In this document: piece after piece, positions 18,047 through 27,404 of the stretch | Position numbering within the stretch: position 1 is the stretch's first letter | How the letters are laid out: every line of letters starts with the position of its first letter | Program-made: the position numbers and the translations under genes | DNA from: JACZUI01 sp965216725 | GTDB lineage: Bacteria; Actinomycetota; Acidimicrobiia; Spongiisociales; ZC4RG35 | Direction: 5' to 3' | Assembly (NCBI GenBank): GCA_965216725.1 | Contig: CBDCGI010000018.1 | Coordinates: 62,001 to 126,000, forward strand | Length of the DNA: 64,000 bases | The notes under the pieces: generated by a model | Told to the model about the DNA's origin: nothing | What the model saw: the letters and a program-made list of their open reading frames with translations, nothing else | Databases searched by the model: none

Positions 18047-20338
18047 TCAGGCGTGGACGCTTTCAGCCTGCAGTAGCTCCTCGAGTTCTTCCACCGTCAT
18101 CAACACTTCTCTTGCTTTGCTCCCTTGCGCCGGACCCACCACTCCCCTGCTCTCCAAGGCGTCCATGACTCTTCCGGCCCTTGCAAACCCGATGCGGAGT
18201 TTGCGTTGCAGCATCGAAGTGGAGCCCAATTCGCTTCTGACTACCAGCTCGGTGGCCTGCCGAATCAACTCAGCGTCTTCGTCGTCTTCTGTGCTGGCCT
18301 GGGCCGCCGCGATCTTGGCTGCCGTCTCCAGCACTTCCTTGTCGTTGTATGCGGCCTCCCGCTGCTTCCTAACCCATTGGACGACGCCCTGAATCTCTGC
18401 CTCCCTCACCCACGCTCCCTGAATGCGCTGCGGACGGGGCTCCTTGGCGGTGACGACGAGCATGTCCCCCATTCCGACCAGCTTCTCCGCACCGGCGCCA
18501 TCGATGATCACCCTGCTATCAGTCTGGCTGGCGACACTGAAGGCGAGCCTGCTGGGAACGTTGGCCTTGATGACGCCTGTGATCACGTCCACGGATGGCC
18601 GTTGGGTCGCGATGACCAGGTGAATGCCGACGGCCCGAGCCATCTGCGCGATACGGACTATCGACTCCTCGACCTCCCTACCCGCCACCATCATCAGGTC
18701 ATTGAGCTCGTCGATGAGAACCACGATGTACGGGAACCGGTCGAAACCGTCGGGGTCGAGTGCGCCCGAGTCCCATTTCTCCCGATATCCCTCGATATCT
18801 CTGACGTTGGAATCGGCGAGCAGGTCGTAGCGGCGATCCATCTCCGCTACCGCCCATTTCAGGGCATCGTTTGCCTTCTTCGGGTTAGTGATGACCCGCG
18901 TCAGAAGGTGAGGGACACCGTTGTATTGCCCGAGCTCCACCCGCTTCGGATCAACCATGATCAGCCGGACATCATCGGGATGGGTTCGCATCAGCAGCGA
19001 AGTGACTATCGAGTTGATACAGCTCGACTTTCCAGCACCAGTGGCGCCGGCGATGAGGACGTGGGGCAGCTCTCCGAGATTCAGCATCTTCGGTGCTCCG
19101 CTGATGTCCATTCCCAAACCGACGACAAGGGGATGTGCTGGGGCAGACGCAGCAGACGAACCGAGGATGTCGCCGAGCGCCACGAGTCGTCTCTTCTGGT
19201 TGGGAACCTCGACTCCGATCGCTTGTCGACCCGGGATCGGCACCAGCAAGCGAACGTCGGGCGTAGCGAGGGCGTAGGCGATGTCATGAGAGAGATTGGA
19301 TACCCGATTCACTTTCACGCCCGGTGCCAGCTCGATCTCATATCGGGTGACGGTTGGGCCGGGGACTATCCGCGTGAGAGTGGCGTCGACGCCATGCTGA
19401 ATCAGCGTTTCCTCCAACTGACGAGCGGTCTCCTCGAGCGCTCGTTTGTTGACCTCGCCCCCAGTACCTCCTTCCAGCAAGGAGAGCGGAGGGAGCTTGT
19501 ATTCGGAGTCCCGCAAATCGACAACACCGGCATCCGGATCTATCACCGGGGAAGTCGCCGGCTTCACCGGTTTCGAGTCGAGCGGCAACTGCTTGGGACG
19601 TTCCGGTTTTGGCTTCACATGCCTGCCACGGGGGGCAAGCGGCTTCACGTCCACGACAGCAATCGGCGCCTCACCGGAGGGTGACGCGAATAGCTCCCTG
19701 AAGAAGCCTCGGATCGACCTGCCGATCGTCGCCACCCCTGCGAACAGTTCGCGAACGGTGGTGTGTGTCATGACCAAGACCCCCATACCCATGATCGCCG
19801 CGAGCAGGACAAAGGCCCCCCAATGACCCAGGATCCTCCTCAGCGGAAAGGCAAGAAGCGACCCGATAGCGCCACCCCGCTGCTGCACGAGGTCGACCGA
19901 TGACGAGAACGAAACAGCACCCGTGAGAAGGTGAAACATCGCCAGAGATCCAACAAATGCCGCAATGCCGCCGAGAACCAACCGTCGAGCTCCGGCTCGC
20001 CGTCTGCCGACGATCAACACCAGACCGAGACCGGCGATGGCGACGGGAAGCGCGTACATCCACACTCCCAGCAAGAAACGGCTCGCCGTTTCCACACCCT
20101 CTCCGAAGGGTCCGGCCATGTCGAAGAAGGCAAGGACGATCAGTACCGAGAGGACGATGAGCACAAGTCCCCAGACGTCGTCGGTCTGACGTCCCAAGGT
20201 GCCCCGGACCCATTGCGCAGCCGCCGCCAGCTTCCGGCGAACTGCCCCTACCCGACTGGGCTTTTTCTTTGTGCTCTTTGGCTTGGACACCCGTCTCCGC
20301 CCGGAGACACCCTTACGGGTGGGTGTCTTGGCAGCCAT
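18047..20338 (-). CDS. ftsK: DNA translocase FtsK/SpoIIIE
   Basis: This septal DNA pump completes chromosome segregation. The 763 residues begin with a basic N-terminus and four membrane helices (about 56-72, 92-112, 122-142, 172-192). A proline-rich linker and the alpha/beta RecA-like motor follow, with Walker A GATGAGKS (431-438) and Walker B VVLIDELND. The C-terminal winged-helix gamma domain (MLQRKLRIGFARAGRVMDA) reads KOPS-type polarity sequences. The start is ATG. The 140-nt gap to the divergent cysteine-synthase-like gene shows nothing else clear. Confidence 0.97.
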   Translation of the reverse strand: MAAKTPTRKGVSGRRRVSKPKSTKKKPSRVGAVRRKLAAAAQWVRGTLGRQTDDVWGLVLIVLSVLIVLAFFDMAGPFGEGVETASRFLLGVWMYALPVAIAGLGLVLIVGRRRAGARRLVLGGIAAFVGSLAMFHLLTGAVSFSSSVDLVQQRGGAIGSLLAFPLRRILGHWGAFVLLAAIMGMGVLVMTHTTVRELFAGVATIGRSIRGFFRELFASPSGEAPIAVVDVKPLAPRGRHVKPKPERPKQLPLDSKPVKPATSPVIDPDAGVVDLRDSEYKLPPLSLLEGGTGGEVNKRALEETARQLEETLIQHGVDATLTRIVPGPTVTRYEIELAPGVKVNRVSNLSHDIAYALATPDVRLLVPIPGRQAIGVEVPNQKRRLVALGDILGSSAASAPAHPLVVGLGMDISGAPKMLNLGELPHVLIAGATGAGKSSCINSIVTSLLMRTHPDDVRLIMVDPKRVELGQYNGVPHLLTRVITNPKKANDALKWAVAEMDRRYDLLADSNVRDIEGYREKWDSGALDPDGFDRFPYIVVLIDELNDLMMVAGREVEESIVRIAQMARAVGIHLVIATQRPSVDVITGVIKANVPSRLAFSVASQTDSRVIIDGAGAEKLVGMGDMLVVTAKEPRPQRIQGAWVREAEIQGVVQWVRKQREAAYNDKEVLETAAKIAAAQASTEDDEDAELIRQATELVVRSELGSTSMLQRKLRIGFARAGRVMDALESRGVVGPAQGSKAREVLMTVEELEELLQAESVHA

Positions 20339-20466
20339 GTGAAGTAGACCCTAGCCCGGCGCGCCGAATGAGTCGCGCGTTTTGACCTTGCCGGGCGTTT
20401 ACGGCCGGAACCTTACGTTCGGGCGTTCTCGATGACACGCTGATGACGCCGGGCATGCTCGACCGT

Positions 20467-20472
20467 TAACTT
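20467..20472 (+). promoter_or_regulatory. Putative -10 element (TAACTT) of a leaderless transcript
   Basis: TAACTT ends 6 nt before the ATG of the cysteine-synthase-like gene, and no ribosome site is present between them. Confidence 0.4.
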
Positions 20473-20478
20473 TGCCGG

Positions 20479-21444
20479 ATGACCGGCGGTGTCTACAACT
20501 CTGTGCTCGACGCGATCGGTTCTACCCCGCTGATCAGGTTGAGTCGACTCTGGAAGGGGCCGGGCGAGATCCTCGCCAAGCTCGACTACCTGAATCCTGG
20601 AGGCTCGAAGAAAGACCGGATTGCGCTCAGGATGGTGGAGGAAGCCGAAAGCTCTGGCGTACTCCAACCAGGACAGACTGTTGTCGAGCTGACCAGCGGC
20701 AACACCGGCACCGGCCTGGCCATCGTCTGCGCCGTCAAGGGTTATCGGTTCGTCGCCGTGATGTCGAAGGGCAACTCGGGGGAAAGAGCCCAGATGATGG
20801 CTGCGCTCGGAGCCGAGGTTGTCTTGGTCGATCAAGAGCCCGGAGCATCACCAGGCCACGTCACGGGTGACGACCTGGCTCGAGTGGAGGAGGCTGCTCG
20901 GAGAATCACGGTTGAACGCTCCGCCTTCCGAGCTGATCAGTTTCATCTGCCCGGGAACGTCAACGCCCACGACCAAGGCACGGGTCGAGAGTTGTGGGAG
21001 CAGTCGGCCGGAGCCATCGACGTTTTCTGCGAGTTCGTCGGGACCGGCGGGACGTTCGCCGGAGTGACTCGACACCTGAAGCAGAGAAATCCGGAAGTCG
21101 TTTGCTACCTCGTCGAGCCGGCCGGCGCAGCCGCACTGGCTGGAAAAGAAGTGACCAATCCCAGCCACCGCATCCAGGGAGGCGGCTATGCGATGTCCAA
21201 CCTCGAGGCGCTCGACAACGAGCTGGTGGACGGCGTCATCGAAGTCCATGACGCCGAGGCGATCGAGGGAAGCCGGCGTCTGGCGAGGCTCGAAGGGGTC
21301 TTCGCTGGCTTCTCCGCAGGAGCCTGCGTCGCTGCCGCCGAACGATTGCTCACCACCAACCATCCCGGAGCGACTGTGGGTGTGGTCCTTGCCGACTCGG
21401 GGATGAAATACCTGTCGACAGACCTCTGGGAAGGAAGCCCTTGA
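20479..21444 (+). CDS. Cysteine-synthase/CBS-family PLP enzyme
   Basis: This 321-aa fold-type II PLP enzyme resembles O-acetylserine sulfhydrylase and cystathionine beta-synthase. The Schiff-base lysine is in NPGGSKKDR (K45, where the usual motif has SVKDR). The phosphate- and substrate-binding loops are TSGNTGTG and GTGGTFAG. The active-site loop insert and C-terminus differ from textbook CysK, so substrate choice is open. It is followed after 4 nt by an iodotyrosine-deiodinase-like flavoprotein on the same strand, and the pair is probably one operon. Confidence 0.85.
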   Translation: MTGGVYNSVLDAIGSTPLIRLSRLWKGPGEILAKLDYLNPGGSKKDRIALRMVEEAESSGVLQPGQTVVELTSGNTGTGLAIVCAVKGYRFVAVMSKGNSGERAQMMAALGAEVVLVDQEPGASPGHVTGDDLARVEEAARRITVERSAFRADQFHLPGNVNAHDQGTGRELWEQSAGAIDVFCEFVGTGGTFAGVTRHLKQRNPEVVCYLVEPAGAAALAGKEVTNPSHRIQGGGYAMSNLEALDNELVDGVIEVHDAEAIEGSRRLARLEGVFAGFSAGACVAAAERLLTTNHPGATVGVVLADSGMKYLSTDLWEGSP

Positions 21445-21448
21445 GCCC

Positions 21449-22114
21449 ATGATCCCCTATTCCCCTGACCGTCTCGACGCATCGACTCAGCTAGACAGGG
21501 CACGAGACTTCTATCAAGAGATGAATCGGCGCAGAAGTGTCCGATTCTTCTCAGACGAGCCGGTTCCGAAGCAGCTCATCGACCTTGCAATCGAGACTGC
21601 GAGCACGGCACCCAGCGGAGCTCACAAACAACCCTGGACGTATGTTGTCACTGGTGACGCCGCAATCAAGCGGCGTATCCGCGAAGCCGCGGAAGAAGAA
21701 GAGAGGATCAACTACGAGGGGGGAAGGCTTCCCGACCACTGGAGAGAGGACCTGGCTCCGCTCGGCACGGACTGGCGTAAACCTTTCCTCGAGGTTGTCC
21801 CGTGGATCGTCGTCCTGTTCGAGCAGCGGTACGGCTACGACGCAGAAGGCGAACGCTCCCACCACTACTACGTCAAGGAGTCGGTCGGGATCAGTGCCGG
21901 CCTGTTCATCGCGGCCCTGCACCACATTGGCCTCGCCACGCTGACGCACACGCCGAGCCCGATGAGATTCCTCACCAAGCTTCTCGAGCGTCCAGAAAAC
22001 GAGCGACCGTTTTGCCTGTTCCCGATCGGCTATCCGGCCGAGGATTGCTCTGTCCCCGACTTGCGACGCAAGAGCCTCGACGAAGTGAGGGTCGAGGTGC
22101 CGGCCACCGAATGA
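21449..22114 (+). CDS. Iodotyrosine deiodinase-like nitroreductase-fold flavoprotein
   Basis: This 221-aa FMN enzyme of the nitroreductase superfamily belongs to the IYD branch. The FMN-binding start RRRSVRFFS, TAPSGAHKQPW and C-terminal LTHTPSPM and GYPAEDCSVPDLRRK blocks are those of IYD. The residues that clamp the halotyrosine zwitterion in characterised IYDs have counterparts here: E85, Y89 (ERINY) and K111 (TDWRKPFLE). Bacterial homologues remove iodide or bromide reductively from halotyrosines. It sits 4 nt after a PLP enzyme. The native substrate in this host is unknown. Confidence 0.85.
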   Translation: MIPYSPDRLDASTQLDRARDFYQEMNRRRSVRFFSDEPVPKQLIDLAIETASTAPSGAHKQPWTYVVTGDAAIKRRIREAAEEEERINYEGGRLPDHWREDLAPLGTDWRKPFLEVVPWIVVLFEQRYGYDAEGERSHHYYVKESVGISAGLFIAALHHIGLATLTHTPSPMRFLTKLLERPENERPFCLFPIGYPAEDCSVPDLRRKSLDEVRVEVPATE

Positions 22115-22129
22115 GAGGCTGCCCGCGGG

Positions 22130-23356
22130 TCAGCTGAGCTCGGCCAGCAGCCAGGTGGCCAACACGGCAGCACATGTCTCTACCTCTTCGAGGCTCACAT
22201 GCTCGTCTGCGGAATGTGCAACCCTGATGTCACCGGGCCCGTACATCACGGTGGGTGTGTCTCCCTCATCCATGAGCAGACGCATATCCGCCCCGTACGG
22301 GACGCCAATGACCCCGGGAAGTGTCCCGGTAAAGGACTCTGCCGCCCGAAGCAGGCCCTGCGGGAGGGGGTGATCGGACTCCGTTTGCGCCGGACCGAAA
22401 CGTCCTCCAGAAATCTCCAACCTCATAGGTCGGCCGCTGAGGAAGTCGTCGGCTTCCCAAACGGCAGCTATGGCTGAGCGCAACTCCTCTTCTGCCTCAG
22501 CCGGGGTCTGGCCGAGACGCACCCCATAACGGCCCTCCACGACCAGAGCGTCCATGACCATCGAGGCCCAGTCGCCGCCGCGCACCTTGCCGACGATGGT
22601 GGGATAAGGCAGTCCGAGATCCGCCATCAACGGTTCGGTCTCGGCACTGTTTCGGCGGTGCTCGTCCTCCCTGAGCCCTTCCAGGACCAAGGCCAGCTTG
22701 TCGAGAGCCGAGACCCCCTCCCGCCGCGTGGAGGCATGGGCTGCTTTGCCAGGAATCTCCAGGGTGAAGGTGATGGCACCGGCATGGGCAACCACGACCT
22801 GTAGACGTGTTGGTTCGGGTATCACGCACATGTCGCCGACAAGGCCTGCTCTAACCGCTGCGAGCGCACCGCCGCCTCCGTCCTCTTCGCTCGGCACGGT
22901 GACCAGCTTGACCTCGCCTGCAATTCTCCGGTCTGACTCGGCTATGAGTCTCATGGCCTCCAACGCGGCAACCACTCCGCCCTTCATGTCACAGCTACCC
23001 CGTCCGAAGATATGCCCATTGCGGACCGCGGGTTGAAAGGCCGGAGTCGTCCACGAAGTGGGATCTCCTGGAGGCACAACATCGACGTGGCCAAGCAAGA
23101 GAACGCTGGGACCGACTGTCTCCCCCTTCAGTGAGCCGGAGACCACTGGCAGAGTCTCCCTGGGCATCTCCGACCCAGGCCATGACGGATCGGCGGCCAT
23201 TACCGCGACGTCAGTGTCGAAAGACACCACCTCGAGCCCGGCTGCCGCCATCAGGCGAGTCATCTCCTGCTGGACCGCGCCTTCATTTCCGGTGATCGAC
23301 TCGATGGAGATCAGCGTCTCCAGGTCTGCTCGAATCCGTTCCGAGTTTGGCCGCAC
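22130..23356 (-). CDS. M20 family metallopeptidase/deacylase (ArgE/DapE type)
   Basis: This 408-aa zinc amidohydrolase shows the M20 catalytic blocks LLGHVDVVP, GRGSCDMKGG and VPSEEDGGGG, which supply the two-metal ligands and general base. A dimerisation or lid domain occupies about residues 175-290. Family members deacylate N-acetylornithine, succinyl-diaminopimelate or dipeptides. Its place directly behind rnj and dapA (lysine/diaminopimelate pathway) makes a DapE-like role tempting, but the sequence does not prove it. Its start codon and the rnj stop are adjacent, so the genes are probably cotranscribed. Confidence 0.85.
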   Translation of the reverse strand: MRPNSERIRADLETLISIESITGNEGAVQQEMTRLMAAAGLEVVSFDTDVAVMAADPSWPGSEMPRETLPVVSGSLKGETVGPSVLLLGHVDVVPPGDPTSWTTPAFQPAVRNGHIFGRGSCDMKGGVVAALEAMRLIAESDRRIAGEVKLVTVPSEEDGGGGALAAVRAGLVGDMCVIPEPTRLQVVVAHAGAITFTLEIPGKAAHASTRREGVSALDKLALVLEGLREDEHRRNSAETEPLMADLGLPYPTIVGKVRGGDWASMVMDALVVEGRYGVRLGQTPAEAEEELRSAIAAVWEADDFLSGRPMRLEISGGRFGPAQTESDHPLPQGLLRAAESFTGTLPGVIGVPYGADMRLLMDEGDTPTVMYGPGDIRVAHSADEHVSLEEVETCAAVLATWLLAELS

Positions 23357-24991
23357 CTAGAGCTCCATCACGACGGGGACGATGACTGGCCTCTTTGCCG
23401 TTTCTGCCCGAATCACTCGGCCGGCCGCTTGACGCACGGTCTTCTGCAGGCTCCCAAGGTCGGTCCGGCCCCTCTTGTGGCCGTTAATCGCATCCCGGAC
23501 TTCGTTCGCGGCCTTCTCGAGCACAGCCGAAGGGTCGTCCATGAGCCCATGACTGTCGAGATCCGGCCCATAGTGGATTTCGCCCGTGTCATGGTCGATG
23601 CCCACCGTGACGACGACTACCCCGTCGTCGGCGAGATGTGACCGGTCTCTGAGCACGGCGTTCTTGACATCGCCGATCGACGATCCGTCCAGATACACAT
23701 ATCCCGCGGGAACGACCCGGCGATCGACGACTTCCTTCTTGCCCCTTATCGTGATCCTGTCCCCGTCTTCGAGAACATGCACCCCTCGGACCCCCATGGT
23801 GTCGGCCAGCCTTCCATGAGCGTGGAGGTGCCGATACTCCCCGTGGACGGGGACAAATGCCCTCGGGCGTGTCAGGTTCAGGAAAGTGAGCAGCTCCTCA
23901 CGGTTGGCGTGCCCCGAAACGTGGACATGGTGCGATTGACCGTGTATCACATTCGCCCCTCGCCGAATGAGGTTGGAGATCACCTTGGACACAGCTGTCT
24001 CATTGCCGGGTATCGGCTTGGCGGAGATCAGGACGGTGTCGCCATCTCCCAACTCGACGAACTTGTGCCGGCCTTGAGACATCAATGAGAGGGCCGCGAA
24101 CGGCTCACCTTGGCTGCCCGTCGTTATCAGGAGTTGCTTCTCCGGAGGCAGCTCACCGAGGTCTTTGACATCAACCACTGCATCGTTCGGGAGGTCGAGG
24201 ATTCCCAGATCAGTGGCGAGCGTCGTGTTGCGATGCATCGACCGCCCAAAGAAGGCCACGGTCCGGCCCTCTGCGATGCCTGCGGATGCGATCTGTTGCA
24301 CGCGATGAACATGACTCGAGAAGCAGGCGGCGATGACCCGCCCCGGTGCGTCGCGGATGACATCGGCGATGGGTTGGCCGACGGAGCTCTCTGAAGGCAC
24401 GAACCCGTCTTTCTCAGCGTTGGTCGAATCGGAGAGCAGCAGCCGTATACCCCTCCTCCCAAGAGCTGCAAAAGCGGGCAGGTCTGTGGGGCGACCGTCG
24501 ATCGGCGTTGGGTCGAGCTTGAAGTCCCCAGAATGGAGGATGATTCCCTCGGGTGTGTCGAGGGCCACCGCAGCTGCTTCGGGAACCGAATGGCTCACGG
24601 GAATCAGCTGAAATTTGAAAGGCCCGTGACTGGTCCATTTCTTGAATCGGACCGGTCTCAAATCGCCTTCTACCCCGAGCTCCTCGATCCTCCCTGAAGC
24701 CAGTTCCACCGAGAGGCGCGTCCCGTACACCGGGACGTTGATCTCCTTGAGGAAGTATGCCAGCGCCCCCATGTGATCCTCGTGGCCGTGGGTCAGGATC
24801 ACGCAATCCACATCGCTGGAGCGCTCGGCCAACCATGACCAGTCGGGAAAGACGAGGTCTACACCGAGCATGTCCTCTTCAGGAAACATGAGACCGCAGT
24901 CGACCAGGGCGATCCTCTTGTCGATCTCCACGGCGGCGCAGTTACGCCCGATCTCCCCCAGGCCTCCGAGGAACGTTACGGAAACTGTCAC
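23357..24991 (-). CDS. rnj: Ribonuclease J
   Basis: RNase J is a metallo-beta-lactamase/beta-CASP ribonuclease with 5'-exo and endo activity in mRNA decay and rRNA maturation. The 544 residues carry the metal motif THGHEDH (H68, H70, D72, H73), the beta-CASP block SGHANREELL and the downstream VPVHGEYRH. I chose the GTG at 24991, which overlaps the dapA stop (GTGA) and yields the family start VTFLGGLGEIGRNC; longer readings run into dapA. The dapA-rnj order is conserved in actinobacteria. RNase Y is also in this window, so the organism has both decay nucleases. Confidence 0.96.
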   Translation of the reverse strand: MTVSVTFLGGLGEIGRNCAAVEIDKRIALVDCGLMFPEEDMLGVDLVFPDWSWLAERSSDVDCVILTHGHEDHMGALAYFLKEINVPVYGTRLSVELASGRIEELGVEGDLRPVRFKKWTSHGPFKFQLIPVSHSVPEAAAVALDTPEGIILHSGDFKLDPTPIDGRPTDLPAFAALGRRGIRLLLSDSTNAEKDGFVPSESSVGQPIADVIRDAPGRVIAACFSSHVHRVQQIASAGIAEGRTVAFFGRSMHRNTTLATDLGILDLPNDAVVDVKDLGELPPEKQLLITTGSQGEPFAALSLMSQGRHKFVELGDGDTVLISAKPIPGNETAVSKVISNLIRRGANVIHGQSHHVHVSGHANREELLTFLNLTRPRAFVPVHGEYRHLHAHGRLADTMGVRGVHVLEDGDRITIRGKKEVVDRRVVPAGYVYLDGSSIGDVKNAVLRDRSHLADDGVVVVTVGIDHDTGEIHYGPDLDSHGLMDDPSAVLEKAANEVRDAINGHKRGRTDLGSLQKTVRQAAGRVIRAETAKRPVIVPVVMEL

Positions 24992-25881
24992 GGGCTGCCG
25001 ATCGCGCCAACCGCCTTTTCGATGGCCGCCACCGTTTCCTCGGCGGCGCCAACGAGTGGCAGACGTACCTGGCCCACTGACTCCCAAAGCCGACCCACGG
25101 CCGCCTTCACCGGAGCAGGATTCGTCTCCAGGAAACAGGCGTGGCACACAGGCAGTAGAAGGTGATGCAAACGTCGCGCCTCGTCGAGGTGGCCTGCAAC
25201 CGCAGCTTTGACCATGGCCGCCACCGTAGGGCCTGCTACGTGCGCAATCACAGAAACCACCCCGACAGCGCCTACGGCCATCATGGGATACGTCTCCGAA
25301 TCCTGGCCCGAGTAGACGGGCAAGGCTGGAATTCGGTTGATGGTCTCGGACGTGAAATCAATGTCCATCACCGCGTCCTTTACTGCGGCGACCGAAGGGT
25401 GCTCGGAGAGGCGCCCCAGCGTCTCGATCTCGATGAGCGTGCCGGTTCTGCCGGGGATGTTGTACAGCATCACCGGGATTCCAACGTCGGCAATGGAAGT
25501 GAAATGGCGGATCAGCCCCTCTTGGCTGGGCTTGTTGTAGTAGGGCGTAACCGCGAGAACGCCGTCGGCACCCAACTCGCCCGCCCTCTCCGTCATGTGC
25601 ACCGACTCGGCGGTGTTGTACGTTCCGGTCCCCGCGATGACCAAGGTCTTCTTCTCGGCCACCGAGTCGATCACAGTCTTGAACAAGGCGAGCTTCTCTG
25701 CCTCACTGAGGGTTGGCGACTCACCCGTCGTGCCGGCAACTACTAGAGCATCGCTGCCGCTGGCAGCGAGGAAACGTGCCAGATTCCAAGCCTTCTCGTG
25801 ATCGACATGGCCAGAGCCGTCGAACGGGGTGATCATTGCCGTCGCCACCCGCCCGAACGGAGGTGTAGGTGTTGAGGTCAC
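24988..25881 (-). CDS. dapA: 4-hydroxy-tetrahydrodipicolinate synthase
   Basis: DapA condenses pyruvate with aspartate semialdehyde in the diaminopimelate/lysine pathway. The 297-aa TIM barrel has the pyruvate Schiff-base Lys168 (AVKDA), Tyr140 (YNIPGRTG) and GTTGESPTL. The GTG start has no ribosome site, but a TAACCT -10 lies 6 nt upstream, indicating a leaderless message. It is coupled to rnj by a 4-nt overlap, and the divergent kinase-LLM fusion begins within 40 nt. Confidence 0.96.
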   Translation of the reverse strand: MTSTPTPPFGRVATAMITPFDGSGHVDHEKAWNLARFLAASGSDALVVAGTTGESPTLSEAEKLALFKTVIDSVAEKKTLVIAGTGTYNTAESVHMTERAGELGADGVLAVTPYYNKPSQEGLIRHFTSIADVGIPVMLYNIPGRTGTLIEIETLGRLSEHPSVAAVKDAVMDIDFTSETINRIPALPVYSGQDSETYPMMAVGAVGVVSVIAHVAGPTVAAMVKAAVAGHLDEARRLHHLLLPVCHACFLETNPAPVKAAVGRLWESVGQVRLPLVGAAEETVAAIEKAVGAIGSP

Positions 25882-25887
25882 GAGGCA

Positions 25888-25893
25888 AGGTTA
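25888..25893 (-). promoter_or_regulatory. Putative -10 element (TAACCT) of leaderless dapA
   Basis: On the minus strand TAACCT is followed by 6 nt (TGCCTC) and then the dapA GTG, with no Shine-Dalgarno sequence. Confidence 0.5.
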
Positions 25894-25919
25894 CAGGCGA
25901 CCGACTAGAACCCTCGCTT

Positions 25920-27395
25920 ATGGAAACCCGCCTCCCGGCGCCAAGCCTCGTCGTCCTCATCGGGCCGGGCGCTTCCGGCAAGTCCACATGGGCGGCCCAG
26001 CATTTCGACACGCCCGAGATCGTCAGTTCGGACAATCTTCGGGCGGTGGTAGGCGCGGGATCGGGCGATCAGGAGGCGAGCGCTGACGCCTTCGACCTAC
26101 TAGGGCGAATCGTGGACATGCGCACCACACGTGGATTGACCACGGTGATCGACACTCTCGGGCTCGACTCGACCAGACGACAACACTGGGTGCAAACGGC
26201 TCACGACCAAGGCATGGGCGTCTATGCCGTCGTCTTTGACACACCAGACGAAGAGTGCCTCAGACGTAATGAGGGCCGGGACACTCCGATTCCGAAGAGT
26301 GTGCTTCGCCGGCAGCTTCGGCGGTTCCAAGACGTCAAGAGGGAGGTGGCAAATGAGTCATTCGACCAGGTCCTGACCAACACTGCCGCTGCAGTCGTAG
26401 CGCCCCAGTTCGTCGACGAACCTCCATCCGAGACACAACCCGCAGGTCATACATTCGGCCTGATCCTGAGCCGCTTCAACTGGCCTGGCGACCAAGCCGA
26501 TCGTGGCCGACAAATCGCGTCCGTGGCGCGCCGTGCCGAGGAGGCCGGCTTTCGGGATTTGTGGGTCATGGACCATTTTCGACAGATCCGACAGGTCGGC
26601 CGACCCTGGGAAGACATGCCCGAGAGTTACTCGACCCTCAGCTTCCTGGCGGGAGTGACATCGAAGATTCGGCTCGGCACCCTCGTGAGCGGGGTCACCT
26701 ACCGCAATCCAGCCCTACTGGGCAAAGCCGTCGCCACACTGGACGTTCTCTCAGGAGGGCGTGCAATCTGTGGCATCGGGCTGGGCTGGGATGAGGAAGA
26801 ACACAGATCCTATGGGTGGGACTTCCCCGCAGTCGCCGACAGATACGAGTTGCTCGAGGACGCCCTGCAGCTACTGCCTCTGCTCTGGGGCAAGGGGGCC
26901 CCTTCATTCAAGGGCAGGGCAATCGAAGCCGAGTCGCTGGCCTGCTACCCAAGGCCCATTCAGGAGAAGATTCCGATCTTGGTCGGGGGATCAGGTGAGA
27001 AGCGGACGTTGCGCCTCGTTGCCAAATACGGAGACGCCTGCAACGTCTTTGGAAACCCGGAGCGGGTTAGACAAAAGGTTGAGGTTCTCTCTCGCCATTG
27101 CGACAAACTGGGACGTGACATGGACGACCTCGAGGTGACACACCTCACGAACGTCGTGGCCGGTGCCGACGGCGCCGCGTTGCGGACCAGAGTCGGGGAG
27201 CTTCGCGCCCGAAGCCAGCCATACGAGAATTATGCCCGTGTCAACAATGCGGGCACCGTCGAAGATCTCGTTCGGCTCTTCACTTCTTATCAGGCTGCCG
27301 GAGCCAGCCACTCGATAGTCGCCATGCCCGACGTCCATCTCGAAAGGAGCATCGAGACGTTCGCCGACGTGATCGCAAGATTCGAAGACACCTAA
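25920..27395 (+). CDS. P-loop kinase fused to an LLM-class flavin oxidoreductase
   Basis: This 491-aa two-domain protein has an AAA/polynucleotide-kinase-like P-loop domain at residues 8-165, with Walker A GPGASGKST (15-23) and a lid-like RNEGRDTPIPKSVLRRQ stretch. Residues 177-491 are a bacterial luciferase-like monooxygenase domain of the F420-dependent type (AGFRDLWVMDHF, IRLGTLVSGVTYRNP, GIGLGWDEEEH). Such fusions are found in actinobacterial LLM families, but the reaction and the reason for the kinase are not known to me. The ATG at 25920 avoids overlap with dapA; an in-frame start at 25869 would overlap it. Confidence 0.85.
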   Translation: METRLPAPSLVVLIGPGASGKSTWAAQHFDTPEIVSSDNLRAVVGAGSGDQEASADAFDLLGRIVDMRTTRGLTTVIDTLGLDSTRRQHWVQTAHDQGMGVYAVVFDTPDEECLRRNEGRDTPIPKSVLRRQLRRFQDVKREVANESFDQVLTNTAAAVVAPQFVDEPPSETQPAGHTFGLILSRFNWPGDQADRGRQIASVARRAEEAGFRDLWVMDHFRQIRQVGRPWEDMPESYSTLSFLAGVTSKIRLGTLVSGVTYRNPALLGKAVATLDVLSGGRAICGIGLGWDEEEHRSYGWDFPAVADRYELLEDALQLLPLLWGKGAPSFKGRAIEAESLACYPRPIQEKIPILVGGSGEKRTLRLVAKYGDACNVFGNPERVRQKVEVLSRHCDKLGRDMDDLEVTHLTNVVAGADGAALRTRVGELRARSQPYENYARVNNAGTVEDLVRLFTSYQAAGASHSIVAMPDVHLERSIETFADVIARFEDT

Positions 27396-27398
27396 CAT
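27393..27398 (+). promoter_or_regulatory. Putative -10 element (TAACAT), overlapping the upstream stop codon
   Basis: TAACAT begins with the TAA stop of the kinase-LLM gene and ends 6 nt before the ATG of the thioredoxin-like gene. A leaderless transcript could start at that ATG. Confidence 0.4.
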
Positions 27399-27404
27399 CG
27401 GCGC

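Noticed and set aside
18125..19684. A long plus-strand open frame (519 codons) opposite ftsK
   Set aside because: It is the reverse complement of a well-conserved FtsK motor, shows no recognisable family and is a typical high-GC shadow frame.
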